Source of the DNA: an uncultured Candidatus Saccharibacteria bacterium
GTDB taxonomy: Bacteria; Patescibacteriota; Saccharimonadia; Saccharimonadales; Saccharimonadaceae
DNA: 64,000 bases
Assembly: GCA_947253945.1 (NCBI GenBank)
Contig: CAMYAY010000001.1
Span: 62,001-126,000, forward strand
Direction: 5' to 3'
The notes under the pieces are model-generated. The model made no database searches. It was not told the DNA's origin and worked only from the letters and a program-made list of their open reading frames with translations. The position numbers and the translations under genes were made by a program. Shown piece by piece: positions 24,207-32,569 of the stretch. The stretch's first letter is position 1, and each line of letters begins with the position of its first letter.

Positions 24207-25112
24207 ATGAATATCAGAGAAATTAGAAAACATACAACAGCAGCGCGCGATTTAATGCAGCGCGCACGGAGTGAGCATTTTGCAGTAGGAGCATTTAATG
24301 TTGACGATCAGGCAACTTTAATTGCTATTTGTCAGACGGCACAGAAGCACCAGTCGCCAGTATTAGTGGAGGCTAGCCATGGCGAAGTTACTGCGATTGG
24401 TTGTCAAAATTTGCGCGATATGGTGAACAATTATCGTCGTGAATATGGTATCGAAATGTATCTTAACCTTGACCATGCGCCAACCATTGAATCTTGTAAA
24501 GAGGCGATTGATTGTGGCTTTGAGTTTATTCATATTGATGTGTCGCAAGCAAATCACGATGCTACAGATGAAGAGATTATTGCTGCTACGCGCAAAGTGG
24601 TGGAATATGCGAAGTTTACCGGTGCGTTGGTTGAGTCGGAGCCGCATTATTTCGGTGGGTCATCTAACTATCATAATGAGGCAATTGACTATGAGGTTGT
24701 AAAGCAGACGTTCTCGACGCCAGAAGGCGCTAAAGCCTTTGTTGACGCGACAGGTATCGACACTTTTGCTGCTGCTATTGGTAATTTGCATGGTAAATAT
24801 CCAGTGCCGAAGATTCTCGATATCGAATTGCTTTCACGAATTCGTGCAGCGATTGACTGTAATATTTCATTGCATGGTGGTTCGGGCACGCCACTTCACT
24901 TCTTCCGTGAAGCAGCCGTGGTGGGCGCTAGTAAGGTTAATATCAATAGTGATATGCGTTATGCTTATCGCAAGACCCTTGAGCAAGTATTAAAGGACAA
25001 CCCTGACCAATACGCGATTGTAAAGTTGATGCCAGCAGTGCGCGAAGCGGTGGCGGCAGTGGTTGAGAGTAAGATGCAAGTCTTCGGCTCGGCCGGAAAG
25101 GCACGCCCCTAG
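24207..25112 (+). CDS. fba: Class II fructose-bisphosphate aldolase family
   Basis: 301 residues from ATG 24207. The in-frame GTG at 24201 is rejected because the site TTTAGAGG abuts it, while spacing to the ATG is right. Zinc and phosphate sites are seen in FAVGAFNVDD, YLNLDHAPTIESCKEAID, ESEPHYFGG, IGNLHGKYP and SLHGGSGT. It cleaves or forms fructose-1,6-bisphosphate with a divalent metal. The GatY/KbaY tagatose branch looks similar, so substrate preference is not certain. The stop overlaps the GTG start of a PfkB-family kinase by one base, tying the two enzymes in one transcript. Confidence 0.92.
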   Translation: MNIREIRKHTTAARDLMQRARSEHFAVGAFNVDDQATLIAICQTAQKHQSPVLVEASHGEVTAIGCQNLRDMVNNYRREYGIEMYLNLDHAPTIESCKEAIDCGFEFIHIDVSQANHDATDEEIIAATRKVVEYAKFTGALVESEPHYFGGSSNYHNEAIDYEVVKQTFSTPEGAKAFVDATGIDTFAAAIGNLHGKYPVPKILDIELLSRIRAAIDCNISLHGGSGTPLHFFREAAVVGASKVNINSDMRYAYRKTLEQVLKDNPDQYAIVKLMPAVREAVAAVVESKMQVFGSAGKARP

Positions 25113-26095
25113 TGAATAGCGCTCCGCTGAGCTTCTTGTGTGTTGGCTCTGCAACGCAGGATGTTTATTTAAGTAATGTCGACCACTTAAACCCAGTGTG
25201 CGTTAACCCAGAGGAGTGCTTTTATAATGTTCGACTGGGTGACAAGATTTATGTAAATCATGTTGATTATCAGACTGGTGGTGGTGCTTCGAATGCTGCC
25301 ACGACATTTGCGCGTGGTGGTCAGCTAGTGACATTCATGGGCAAAATTGGCCATGATCCGGCTGGCGCGGCAGTGTTGCAGTCGTTTGCTACCGAAGGCA
25401 TTGATTATGCGGCAATGGCATATTCAGACGACCATAATACTGATTACTCTACGCTATTGTTGGCGCCGAATGGCGAGCGAACCATCTTGACTTATCGGGG
25501 CTGTGGTATGTATTTTACGTCAGAGGACTTTGATTTTACAAAGCTGAATCGGCAGATTGATTGGATTTATCTTACTTCTCTGGTAGGCAATTTTACGATT
25601 TATGATAAGGTGATGCAATACGCTAGAGCTAATCATTGCAAAATTGCTTTTAATCCAGGTGGGCGTGAGCTGGAACACCCAGACCAGCTAAAGGCACTAC
25701 TGCCGAATGTGGAAATTTTGTCGGTAAATAAGCAAGAGGCGCAGCAAATTGTATCGGGTGATACACTAGAAGATTTGGCGCGTGAATTACGTAAGCTCTG
25801 TCCAGTGGTAATTATTACGGACGGCGCCAATGGCGCTTTGGTAGTTGACCGTGAACGTGCTTTGCGAGCCGGCTTGTACAAGGGCGAGGAAATGTCAGTT
25901 GACCGTACTGGGGCGGGTGATGCTTTTTGCTCCGGTTTTACCTTGCGCTATGCTTTGGGGGATAAGCTAGAAGACGTGATTTTATTTGCGGCGGCTAACT
26001 CGTCGAGTGTAATTCAACATGTTGGTGCTAAGCCAGGAATTTTACGTGGCCGGCCCGAGCTCGAACCACTAGTGACTAAGTCTGTTACTCTGTAA
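25112..26095 (+). CDS. PfkB-family (ribokinase-like) sugar kinase
   Basis: A 327-residue kinase. The N-terminal motif is YQTGGGASNAATTFARGG (~54-70), and the C-terminal anion-hole motif is DRTGAGDAFCSGF with the catalytic base D270. CVGSATQDVYLSNV starts the fold. The start is GTG overlapping the aldolase stop. Tight coupling to a class II aldolase suggests it makes or uses the aldolase's substrate, for example by phosphorylating fructose-6-phosphate or tagatose-6-phosphate. Ribokinase, adenosine kinase or 2-keto-3-deoxygluconate kinase activity is also possible. The sugar is an inference from context. Confidence 0.85.
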   Translation: MNSAPLSFLCVGSATQDVYLSNVDHLNPVCVNPEECFYNVRLGDKIYVNHVDYQTGGGASNAATTFARGGQLVTFMGKIGHDPAGAAVLQSFATEGIDYAAMAYSDDHNTDYSTLLLAPNGERTILTYRGCGMYFTSEDFDFTKLNRQIDWIYLTSLVGNFTIYDKVMQYARANHCKIAFNPGGRELEHPDQLKALLPNVEILSVNKQEAQQIVSGDTLEDLARELRKLCPVVIITDGANGALVVDRERALRAGLYKGEEMSVDRTGAGDAFCSGFTLRYALGDKLEDVILFAAANSSSVIQHVGAKPGILRGRPELEPLVTKSVTL

Positions 26096-26113
26096 AATTT
26101 TACTAAAACATAG

Positions 26114-26119
26114 TATAAT
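26114..26119 (+). promoter_or_regulatory. -10 promoter element for uvrB
   Basis: TATAAT at 26114-26119. A ~20-nt leader lies before ATG 26146 with only a weak AAGAG site. Confidence 0.5.
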
Positions 26120-26145
26120 TAGGCAATAAGTCAAGAGATTATGCT

Positions 26146-28119
26146 ATGAAGCCTGCTGAATTTAAATTATGTGCGCCGTATCAGCCCATGGGTGACCAGC
26201 CAGGGGCGATTGCTGCGTTGATGGATGGTTTGCAGCGTGGTGAACGCTGCCAAGTTTTGCTTGGTGCTACTGGTACGGGTAAGACTTTTACGATGGCCAA
26301 TATCATTAATCAGATGAAGCGCCCGACGTTAGTTTTGGCGCATAACAAAACATTGGCGGCGCAATTGTTTGCCGAATTTCAGCAATTCTTTCCAGATAAC
26401 GCGGTACATTACTTTGTGTCGTACTTCGACTATTATCAGCCGGAGGCGTATATCGCTAGCTCTGACACTTATATCGAGAAGGATTCGCGTATTAACGAGG
26501 AAATTGAGCGTCTGCGCCATGCTGCCACTAGCGCATTACTAACACGGCGGGACGTGATTATTGTGGCATCGGTGAGTTGTATTTACGGTATCGGTTCACC
26601 GGCTGATTATATGGATATGTCGGTGCATCTCATCAAGGGTAAATCGTATCAGCAAGCCAAGTTGTTGCGCCATTTTAACGATATTCAGTATCGGCGGAAT
26701 GACCTTGATTTTGCGCGCGGAACATTTCGTGTACGTGGCGATACGGTAGATATTTATCCGTCAGGACGTGAGACGGCTTATCGTATTGAGTTCTTTGGTG
26801 ACGAAGTTGAACGATTGTTAGAAGTCGACCCATTGACGGGCGAAATACTGGGCTATCCGGAGGAGGTGCGAATCTTTCCAAATAGTCATTATGCTACACC
26901 AGAGGAGAAGCTAAAAAAGACCATCGAGCAGATTAAATCTGAGTATGAGCAGCGTGTGAAGTATTTTGAGCAGAATGGTAAATTACTTGAGGCACAGCGT
27001 TTGACGCAGCGTATTAAATACGATGTTGAGATGCTAGAACAGACGGGCTTTGTGAAGGGGATTGAGAACTATTCACGTTATTTGACGGGCCGGAACGAAG
27101 GCGAGCAGCCAACCACACTGCTCGATTATTTTCCAGATGATTATTTAATGCTAATTGATGAGTCGCATATGACATTACCTCAGGTGCGTGGCATGTATCA
27201 TGGTGACCGGGCGCGCAAGGAGACTCTGGTAGAGTACGGTTTTCGTTTACCGAGCGCGTTAGATAACCGCCCACTAACATTTAGCGAGTTCGAGCAGCAT
27301 ATTAATCAGCTAATTTGCGTGAGTGCTACACCGGGCGATTATGAATTGGCACATTCGCCGCAGCCAGTGGAACAGGTGATTCGTCCGACGGGTCTGCTAG
27401 ACCCAGAAATCGAAGTGCGACCAAGTGAACATCAGGTTGATGACATTATGGCGGAGATTCGTGAGCGGATAAAGAAAAATCAGCGCGTGCTAGTGACGAC
27501 ACTTACGAAGCGGATGGCAGAAGATTTAACGGAGTTTTTGATCGAGGCCGGCATTAAGACGGCTTATATTCACAGCGATATTACCACTTTAGACCGCAGT
27601 GACATCTTGAAAGATTTACGTCTTGGTAAATATGATGTGTTGGTCGGTATTAATTTGTTACGTGAAGGGCTAGATTTACCAGAAGTGTCGCTGGTTTGCA
27701 TCGTTGATGCCGATAAGGAAGGGTTCTTGCGTTCGACTCCGGCATTGATTCAGACGATTGGCCGCGCGGCGCGCCATGTTGAGGGGCGAGTGATTATGTA
27801 TGGCGACCACGTGACGGATTCGATGAAAGAAGCGATAGAAGAGACGAATCGTCGCCGTGCGTTACAACAACATTACAATGAGGTGCACCATATTACGCCG
27901 CATTCAGTAGCAAAGGAAGTTGGCGAAGGGCTGCGTGCTATTATTCCTGGCAAGGAGGATACTAAGCCAAAATTAAACCTAAATCGCATTCCACCAGAGG
28001 AATACAGCGCGTTAGTAAATGACTTGACGGCGCAGATGGAGCTGGCGGCGGCTAACTTGGAATTTGAGAAGGCAGCAGATTTACGCGATACTATTGCGCA
28101 AATTAAACAAAAAATGTAA
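26146..28119 (+). CDS. uvrB: Excinuclease ABC subunit B
   Basis: A 657-residue helicase-like protein of full family length. Walker A is GATGTGKT (40-47). The beta-hairpin region is VSYFDYYQPEAYI and the DExx box is MLIDESHMTLPQ. Later helicase motifs include VLVTTLTKRMAEDLTEFL, LREGLDLPEVSLV and QTIGRAARH. The C-terminal UVR motif (MELAAANLEFEKAADLRD) binds UvrC. It verifies damage and loads UvrC in nucleotide excision repair with UvrA. uvrA and uvrC are not in this window. Confidence 0.98.
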   Translation: MKPAEFKLCAPYQPMGDQPGAIAALMDGLQRGERCQVLLGATGTGKTFTMANIINQMKRPTLVLAHNKTLAAQLFAEFQQFFPDNAVHYFVSYFDYYQPEAYIASSDTYIEKDSRINEEIERLRHAATSALLTRRDVIIVASVSCIYGIGSPADYMDMSVHLIKGKSYQQAKLLRHFNDIQYRRNDLDFARGTFRVRGDTVDIYPSGRETAYRIEFFGDEVERLLEVDPLTGEILGYPEEVRIFPNSHYATPEEKLKKTIEQIKSEYEQRVKYFEQNGKLLEAQRLTQRIKYDVEMLEQTGFVKGIENYSRYLTGRNEGEQPTTLLDYFPDDYLMLIDESHMTLPQVRGMYHGDRARKETLVEYGFRLPSALDNRPLTFSEFEQHINQLICVSATPGDYELAHSPQPVEQVIRPTGLLDPEIEVRPSEHQVDDIMAEIRERIKKNQRVLVTTLTKRMAEDLTEFLIEAGIKTAYIHSDITTLDRSDILKDLRLGKYDVLVGINLLREGLDLPEVSLVCIVDADKEGFLRSTPALIQTIGRAARHVEGRVIMYGDHVTDSMKEAIEETNRRRALQQHYNEVHHITPHSVAKEVGEGLRAIIPGKEDTKPKLNLNRIPPEEYSALVNDLTAQMELAAANLEFEKAADLRDTIAQIKQKM

Positions 28120-28148
28120 GATATAAACATAAACGAGGAGGAATAAAC

Positions 28149-28805
28149 GTGAAAGAAGAAATGGGTCTAGCTAAAAAGGCATCAATGCGTACGGTGTACA
28201 CTGCGATGATGATTGCTATTTTACTAGGTATGACTGCTGGTGCGATGGCGCTAGTTGGGGCAATTGTTTATATGTGCGGTGTGTCGTATGATACTAACGG
28301 CATTTTGTCGCTAATTGCGCCTACTTTATCCTATGCTGGCGTGATGGCGGCAGCTTGTGCAGGAGTAGTGTTTTTCTGTAAGGGCCTACTAGCTAAGAAC
28401 AAAAAAGATGCGGTTGACGACGATGCGCGTAAGAGCGTAGCTGGGTCAGTGAGCGCAGCTGCTTGGATTGTTGTAGTGATCGCTGTAGTTACTGCAGTAT
28501 CTGGTATTTTGCAACTACTTTTGACTGCTGGTGGTTCTGGCGACTGGAAGTACTTGATGTTCGGTAACGTCTTCCCAGCATTAGCTGGTGCTGCTGGTGC
28601 TATCGGTGCAGTAGTTATGTTTAGCAAGATGAAGGCGAAGAGTTTAACTAATTCAAATGCGGCAATTGTGGCCGCAGCGTTAGCTGGCATTGCTTTGTTG
28701 ATGGTGATTGTAGCTATTGTAGTAAAAACTCACGAGAATACAGTTTATAGTTCTAGTTCTCAACAGAATGAGGCGAAGGCAATTAAGTATCTATTACAAC
28801 ACTAA
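28149..28805 (+). CDS. Polytopic membrane protein, unknown function
   Basis: A 218-residue protein with four to five hydrophobic helices: ~19-42 (AMMIAILLGMTAGAMALVGA), ~52-76, ~98-120 (AAWIVVVIAVVTAVSGILQL), ~128-150, and ~165-188. Lysine-rich loops face the cytoplasm by the positive-inside rule. I recognise no family signature. It starts at GTG with a strong GAGGAGG site and follows uvrB by 29 nt, so it may be read from the uvrB transcript. It ends at a strong terminator. Confidence 0.6.
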   Translation: MKEEMGLAKKASMRTVYTAMMIAILLGMTAGAMALVGAIVYMCGVSYDTNGILSLIAPTLSYAGVMAAACAGVVFFCKGLLAKNKKDAVDDDARKSVAGSVSAAAWIVVVIAVVTAVSGILQLLLTAGGSGDWKYLMFGNVFPALAGAAGAIGAVVMFSKMKAKSLTNSNAAIVAAALAGIALLMVIVAIVVKTHENTVYSSSSQQNEAKAIKYLLQH

Positions 28806-28813
28806 AGCTTAAC

Positions 28814-28840
28814 AAAATCCCCGCAAAAGCGGGGATTTTT
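28814..28840 (+). terminator. Intrinsic terminator fused to the gatC promoter
   Basis: Stem AAAATCCCCGC / GCGGGGATTTT with loop AAAA. Its last T is the first base of the extended -10 (TGC) of gatC. Confidence 0.88.
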
Positions 28841-28848
28841 GCTATAAT
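28840..28848 (+). promoter_or_regulatory. Extended -10 promoter for gatC operon (leaderless)
   Basis: TGC-TATAAT with the hexamer at 28843-28848. The ATG follows after 8 bases. The -35 position is occupied by the terminator hairpin, so the promoter depends on the extended -10. Confidence 0.65.
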
Positions 28849-28856
28849 GATAGGTA

Positions 28857-29141
28857 ATGAGTGTAAGTAAAGATGATGTGCGCCATCTCGCGACGCTGAG
28901 TCAGATCGATGTATCGGACGAACAGGCTGAGGCTCTCACAACCCAGCTTGATAATATTGTGAAATATATTAACATGCTCGATGAACTTGATACTGATGGT
29001 GTTGAGCCAACATTTCAAGTTACGGGGCTGCAAAATGTGATGCGTGACGATGTAATAGAAGAACAGTTGCCACGCGAGACTTTGCTAGCATTGGCTCCTG
29101 ACCAAGAGGCAGGGCAAGTTAAAGTGCCAAAGGTGTTATAG
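28857..29141 (+). CDS. gatC: Asp/Glu-tRNA(Asn/Gln) amidotransferase subunit C
   Basis: A 94-residue GatC. DVRHLATLSQIDVSDEQAEAL and NIVKYINMLDELDTDGVEPTFQV match the family, as does the C-terminal LPRETLLALAPDQEAGQVKVPKVL. GatC stabilises GatA and bridges it to GatB in the GatCAB complex, which converts misacylated Glu-tRNA-Gln and/or Asp-tRNA-Asn to the amide forms. It is the first gene of gatC-gatA-(HEPN-like)-gatB and is read from a leaderless promoter. gatA follows after 8 nt with GGAGG. Confidence 0.95.
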   Translation: MSVSKDDVRHLATLSQIDVSDEQAEALTTQLDNIVKYINMLDELDTDGVEPTFQVTGLQNVMRDDVIEEQLPRETLLALAPDQEAGQVKVPKVL

Positions 29142-29149
29142 GAGGTAAT

Positions 29150-30559
29150 ATGCAAAGCGAGATTGAACAGATTGTAACTAATGTTAAATCAGGCAAAACT
29201 ACAGCTCGTGCTGAAGTTGAGCAAGCTTTGGCGCGCGCTGAAGCTACTAAAGAGTTGCACGCTCTACTTGAGGTATTTAAAGACGAAGCCTTGAAGCGGG
29301 CGGATGAAATTGACGCCAAGATTAAGGCTGGTCAGCCGGTCGGTCGTTTAGCAGGTGTGCCGTACGTGGCTAAGGATAACTTTTTGACTAAAGTTGGTCA
29401 TACGACTGCAGCAGCACACATTTTGGAGAATTTTAAGTCGCCAATTAACGCAACGGCAATTGATAAACTTGACCAAGAAGATGCCATTTTGATTGGTAAG
29501 GCTAACCTAGACGCTTTTGCTCATGGCGGTTCGACTGAGAATAGCTATTTTGGGCCAACTCACAATGCAGTGGATTTTGAGCGCGTGCCGGGTGGTTCAT
29601 CTGGTGGTTCAGCGGCGATTGTGGCGGCCGGCGTAGTACCGTTTGCTTTGGGTACGGACACTGGTGGTTCGATTCGCCAGCCAGCAAGCTTTAATGGTGT
29701 GGTAGGATTTAAGCCAACCTATGGTATGATTAGTCGCTATGGTGTAGTGGCGATGGCTAGTTCAACTGATGTGGTTGGGCCATTGGCGCGAACCGTACGT
29801 GATGCGGAAATCGTGTGCGATATTTTGGCTGGCCAAGACCGGCGTGATGGCAATGTCTATCCTAGCTATTTTAAGACCGAGCAGCCAGCTAAGTCGGGCC
29901 TGAAAGTTGGTTTAATTAAAGATTTCATGACAGATGATGTTAACTCTGATGTTGTAAGGCAAACTAAGGCTATGGTTGAACACTTACAAAAGCAGGGTGC
30001 TACGGTTGACGAAGTATCGCTGCCGGCAGCTAAGTATGCGCTAGCTATGTACTACATTGTGGTTCCAGCTGAGGTGACTTCAAACCTGGGTCGGTTTGAT
30101 GGTGTCCGTTATGGCTATCGTTCCAAGAATGCTAAATCGCTTGGTGATATCTATGGTATGAGCCGCAGTGAAGGCTTTATGGATGAAAACAAGCGACGTA
30201 TCTTAATTGGTTCATATGTGTTGAGCTCCGGCTACTTCGATGCTTATTATCTTAAGGCACAGCGCGCTCGTACGTTATTAATTAACGAATTCAACAAGTT
30301 GTTTGAGCAATATGATTACTTGATTTGCCCAACCGCACCAACACCTGCCTTTAAATTAGGCGAAAATACTTCTGACCCGCTAAAGATGTACCTAGCGGAT
30401 GCGATGACGGTGCCAGCAAGTATGGCTGGGTTGCCGGCTATCTCGGTGCCGAGTGGCAATACCACTGATGGTTTGCCGGTTGGTGTACAGTTGATTGGTA
30501 AAATGAAGGATGACGCCGGCGTTTTGGCGGTAGCAAAGCAAATGGAGGCTAAGGCTTAA
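29150..30559 (+). CDS. gatA: Glu-tRNA(Gln) amidotransferase subunit A
   Basis: A 469-residue amidase-signature enzyme. The catalytic triad is K75 (VAKDNF), S150 (PGGSSGGSAA) and S174 (TDTGGSIRQPA). GatA hydrolyses glutamine or asparagine to release ammonia, which is channelled to GatB. It has a strong site (AGGAGGTAAT). The stop overlaps the start of the membrane HEPN-like protein (TAATG), so that gene is translated only after gatA. Confidence 0.97.
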   Translation: MQSEIEQIVTNVKSGKTTARAEVEQALARAEATKELHALLEVFKDEALKRADEIDAKIKAGQPVGRLAGVPYVAKDNFLTKVGHTTAAAHILENFKSPINATAIDKLDQEDAILIGKANLDAFAHGGSTENSYFGPTHNAVDFERVPGGSSGGSAAIVAAGVVPFALGTDTGGSIRQPASFNGVVGFKPTYGMISRYGVVAMASSTDVVGPLARTVRDAEIVCDILAGQDRRDGNVYPSYFKTEQPAKSGLKVGLIKDFMTDDVNSDVVRQTKAMVEHLQKQGATVDEVSLPAAKYALAMYYIVVPAEVTSNLGRFDGVRYGYRSKNAKSLGDIYGMSRSEGFMDENKRRILIGSYVLSSGYFDAYYLKAQRARTLLINEFNKLFEQYDYLICPTAPTPAFKLGENTSDPLKMYLADAMTVPASMAGLPAISVPSGNTTDGLPVGVQLIGKMKDDAGVLAVAKQMEAKA

Positions 30560-30987
30560 TGGGTGATTCGCCGCTCCCAATTATTTTGCTACTAGTTGTC
30601 ATTGCGCTAATTGGCCTAGCACTACTTGCGATTATCTTTTTGACGCATGGTACCGCGAAGAAACTTGACCAAGCGCAATATCGTGCGGCGTGGCTTGATA
30701 TTGAGAATAACCTAGACAAAAACAATGCTGCAACTTATCAGTTCGCTATTATGTCGGCCGATAAATTACTCGATCGAGCATTGAAAGAACTAGGTTATAA
30801 AGGCAATACCATGGCGGAGCGATTGAAATCAGCTAGTGGTGAAATAAAAAACCAGAAGGCGGTTTGGGCGGCACATCGGATTCGCAATAAGATAGTCCAT
30901 GAGGTTGATACAAGAATTGATTTAAAGGTATCAAAGCAGATGCTAGACATTTATAAGACAGCACTAAAAGCAGTGGGCGCAATATAG
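30559..30987 (+). CDS. Membrane-anchored HEPN-like protein inside the gat operon
   Basis: A 142-residue protein. Residues ~7-29 form a transmembrane helix (PIILLLVVIALIGLALLAII). The rest is an all-helical domain with SADKLLDRALKELGYKG, TMAERLKSA and WAAHRIRNKIVHEVD. R109-N110-x3-H114 matches the R-x4-6-H signature of HEPN domains, many of which are RNases. No nucleotidyltransferase partner (MNT) is next to it. It overlaps gatA by one base and lies 8 nt before gatB, so it is made together with the tRNA amidotransferase. An RNA-related role at the membrane is an inference; it could equally be a non-catalytic helical domain. Confidence 0.6.
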   Translation: MGDSPLPIILLLVVIALIGLALLAIIFLTHGTAKKLDQAQYRAAWLDIENNLDKNNAATYQFAIMSADKLLDRALKELGYKGNTMAERLKSASGEIKNQKAVWAAHRIRNKIVHEVDTRIDLKVSKQMLDIYKTALKAVGAI

Positions 30988-30995
30988 GAGGAATG

Positions 30996-32486
30996 ATGAA
31001 CGATTTAGGTAATGCAGGCGAACATGGTACAGTGATTGCCGGTGATGTAAAAAAATATTTGGTAAAGGGCTACTTGCCGACGATTGGTATTGAGTGTCAC
31101 GTGCAGCTCAATAGTAAGACGAAACTGTTTAGTGCCACAGATAATGATGCACGCGAGGCGGAGCCAAACACTAAAGTGAGCGTGATTGATTATGGTTTAC
31201 CAGGTATGCTGCCGATGTTAAACCGCGAAGCGATTCGTTTGGCGGCGCGCGCTGGCTATGCCCTTAACAGTAAAATCGCACATGTTAGTCGGTTTGACCG
31301 CAAACACTATTTTTACCCAGATTTGCCAAAGGGATATCAGATATCACAGATGTATGAGCCATTGATTTTGGGCGGCCATGTTGATTTGCCGACCGGTGAA
31401 ACAGTGCGTATTCACCACGCTCATGTCGAGGAAGATGCTGGTAAACTGACGCACTTTAGCGACCATTCGTTAGTAGACTTAAACCGTGCTGGTACGCCTT
31501 TAGTAGAGATTGTGTCGGAGCCAGATATGCATTCAGCGGCAATGGCGCGGGCCTATACCGAAGAATTACACCTTCTAATGACCTTTGCTAAGGTTACGTT
31601 GGGTGATTTATATCACGGTAATATGCGCTTCGATGTTAATATCTCAGTGGCAAAGCCGGGCGAACCAATGGGTACGCGTACAGAATTAAAGAACCTCAAC
31701 TCATTCCGTGCTGTCGAGCGTGCTACGGAGTATGAAATTAATCGTCAAATTGCAGTGATTGAATCTGGCGGTGAGGTTGAACAGCAGACGCGTGGCTGGT
31801 CGGAAGCGAAGCAGGAGACCTTCAAACAGCGTGGTAAGGAAGATGCGCAGGATTATCGCTATATGCCAGATGCGGATATTCCACCAGTGGTGTTGACGGA
31901 TGATGACATTGCTAAGATGCAGGCAGATATGCCAATGATGCCGGCTGAATATCGAGCTAAATTTGCTGCTATGCAGGTAGATGATTCTGTGGTACGAGTA
32001 TTGCTTAATACTGAAATTGTCGCGGAATTGGTTGGTAAGGTTATTGACCAAGCTGGCGACCAAGTGGCGCGTCGTATTGCTAACTTGTTTGCCTCTGCAC
32101 TGCCAAGCGAGGACGATACTGATGCCGCTAAGAAGGAACTAAATTTGCCGAGTGCTGAACATTTGGTTAAGCTAGCACAGATGTTAGAACAAAAACAGGT
32201 ATCTTCAACTGCTGGTAAAGAAATATTTGCCGAGCTATTAGTAAAGGATGCCAACCCAGAGGAGATTGCTAAGAGTAAGAATCTTTTGCAGGTGAGCGAT
32301 ACTGGCGCGATCGAAAAGGTCGTTGACGAAGTGATTGCCAGCGCAGCTTGCCAAAAGGCGGTGGCTGATTTCAAGGCGGGTAACGAAAAAGTGATTGGTT
32401 TCTTAGTTGGCCAAGTAATGAAGGCTTCTAAGGGTAAAGCCAACCCAAGTCTTGCGCAGGATATTTTGCGCAAAAAGTTGCAATAG
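30996..32486 (+). CDS. gatB: Asp/Glu-tRNA(Asn/Gln) amidotransferase subunit B
   Basis: 496 residues from the second of two adjacent ATGs. AGGAGG ends only 1 nt before the ATG at 30993 but 4 nt before 30996, so 30996 is preferred. PTIGIECHVQLNSKTKLFSATDN, HYFYPDLPKGYQISQMYEP, EEDAGKLTH, LVDLNRAGTPLVEIVSEPD and GTRTELKNLNSFRAVERA are the cradle kinase-amidotransferase core. The C-terminal helical/YqeY-like domain (~360-496) binds tRNA. It phosphorylates and amidates the misacylated tRNA with GatA and GatC. It closes the gat unit. Confidence 0.96.
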   Translation: MNDLGNAGEHGTVIAGDVKKYLVKGYLPTIGIECHVQLNSKTKLFSATDNDAREAEPNTKVSVIDYGLPGMLPMLNREAIRLAARAGYALNSKIAHVSRFDRKHYFYPDLPKGYQISQMYEPLILGGHVDLPTGETVRIHHAHVEEDAGKLTHFSDHSLVDLNRAGTPLVEIVSEPDMHSAAMARAYTEELHLLMTFAKVTLGDLYHGNMRFDVNISVAKPGEPMGTRTELKNLNSFRAVERATEYEINRQIAVIESGGEVEQQTRGWSEAKQETFKQRGKEDAQDYRYMPDADIPPVVLTDDDIAKMQADMPMMPAEYRAKFAAMQVDDSVVRVLLNTEIVAELVGKVIDQAGDQVARRIANLFASALPSEDDTDAAKKELNLPSAEHLVKLAQMLEQKQVSSTAGKEIFAELLVKDANPEEIAKSKNLLQVSDTGAIEKVVDEVIASAACQKAVADFKAGNEKVIGFLVGQVMKASKGKANPSLAQDILRKKLQ

Positions 32487-32508
32487 CTAAGCGCTAGCAA
32501 AATCGGTG

Positions 32509-32517
32509 TGATATCAT
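32509..32517 (+). promoter_or_regulatory. Extended -10 promoter for the galU-like gene
   Basis: TGA-TATCAT with the hexamer at 32512-32517. A ~45-nt leader contains a small GGGG-TTTG-CCCC hairpin (32525-32536) and AAAGGAG before ATG 32570. Confidence 0.45.
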
Positions 32518-32569
32518 AGTAATAGGGGTTTGCCCCCAGTACATTCGAGGGATATTAAAGGAGTTTAAA

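Noticed and set aside
31859..32500. 213-residue minus-strand open frame opposite gatB
   Set aside because: It is Ser/Ala/Thr-rich nonsense opposite a gene with clear GatB motifs. No promoter or ribosome site supports it.
32525..32536. GGGG-TTTG-CCCC hairpin before the galU-like gene as a terminator or riboswitch
   Set aside because: The stem is only 4 bp with no T-run, and no known riboswitch core is seen in the ~45-nt leader.
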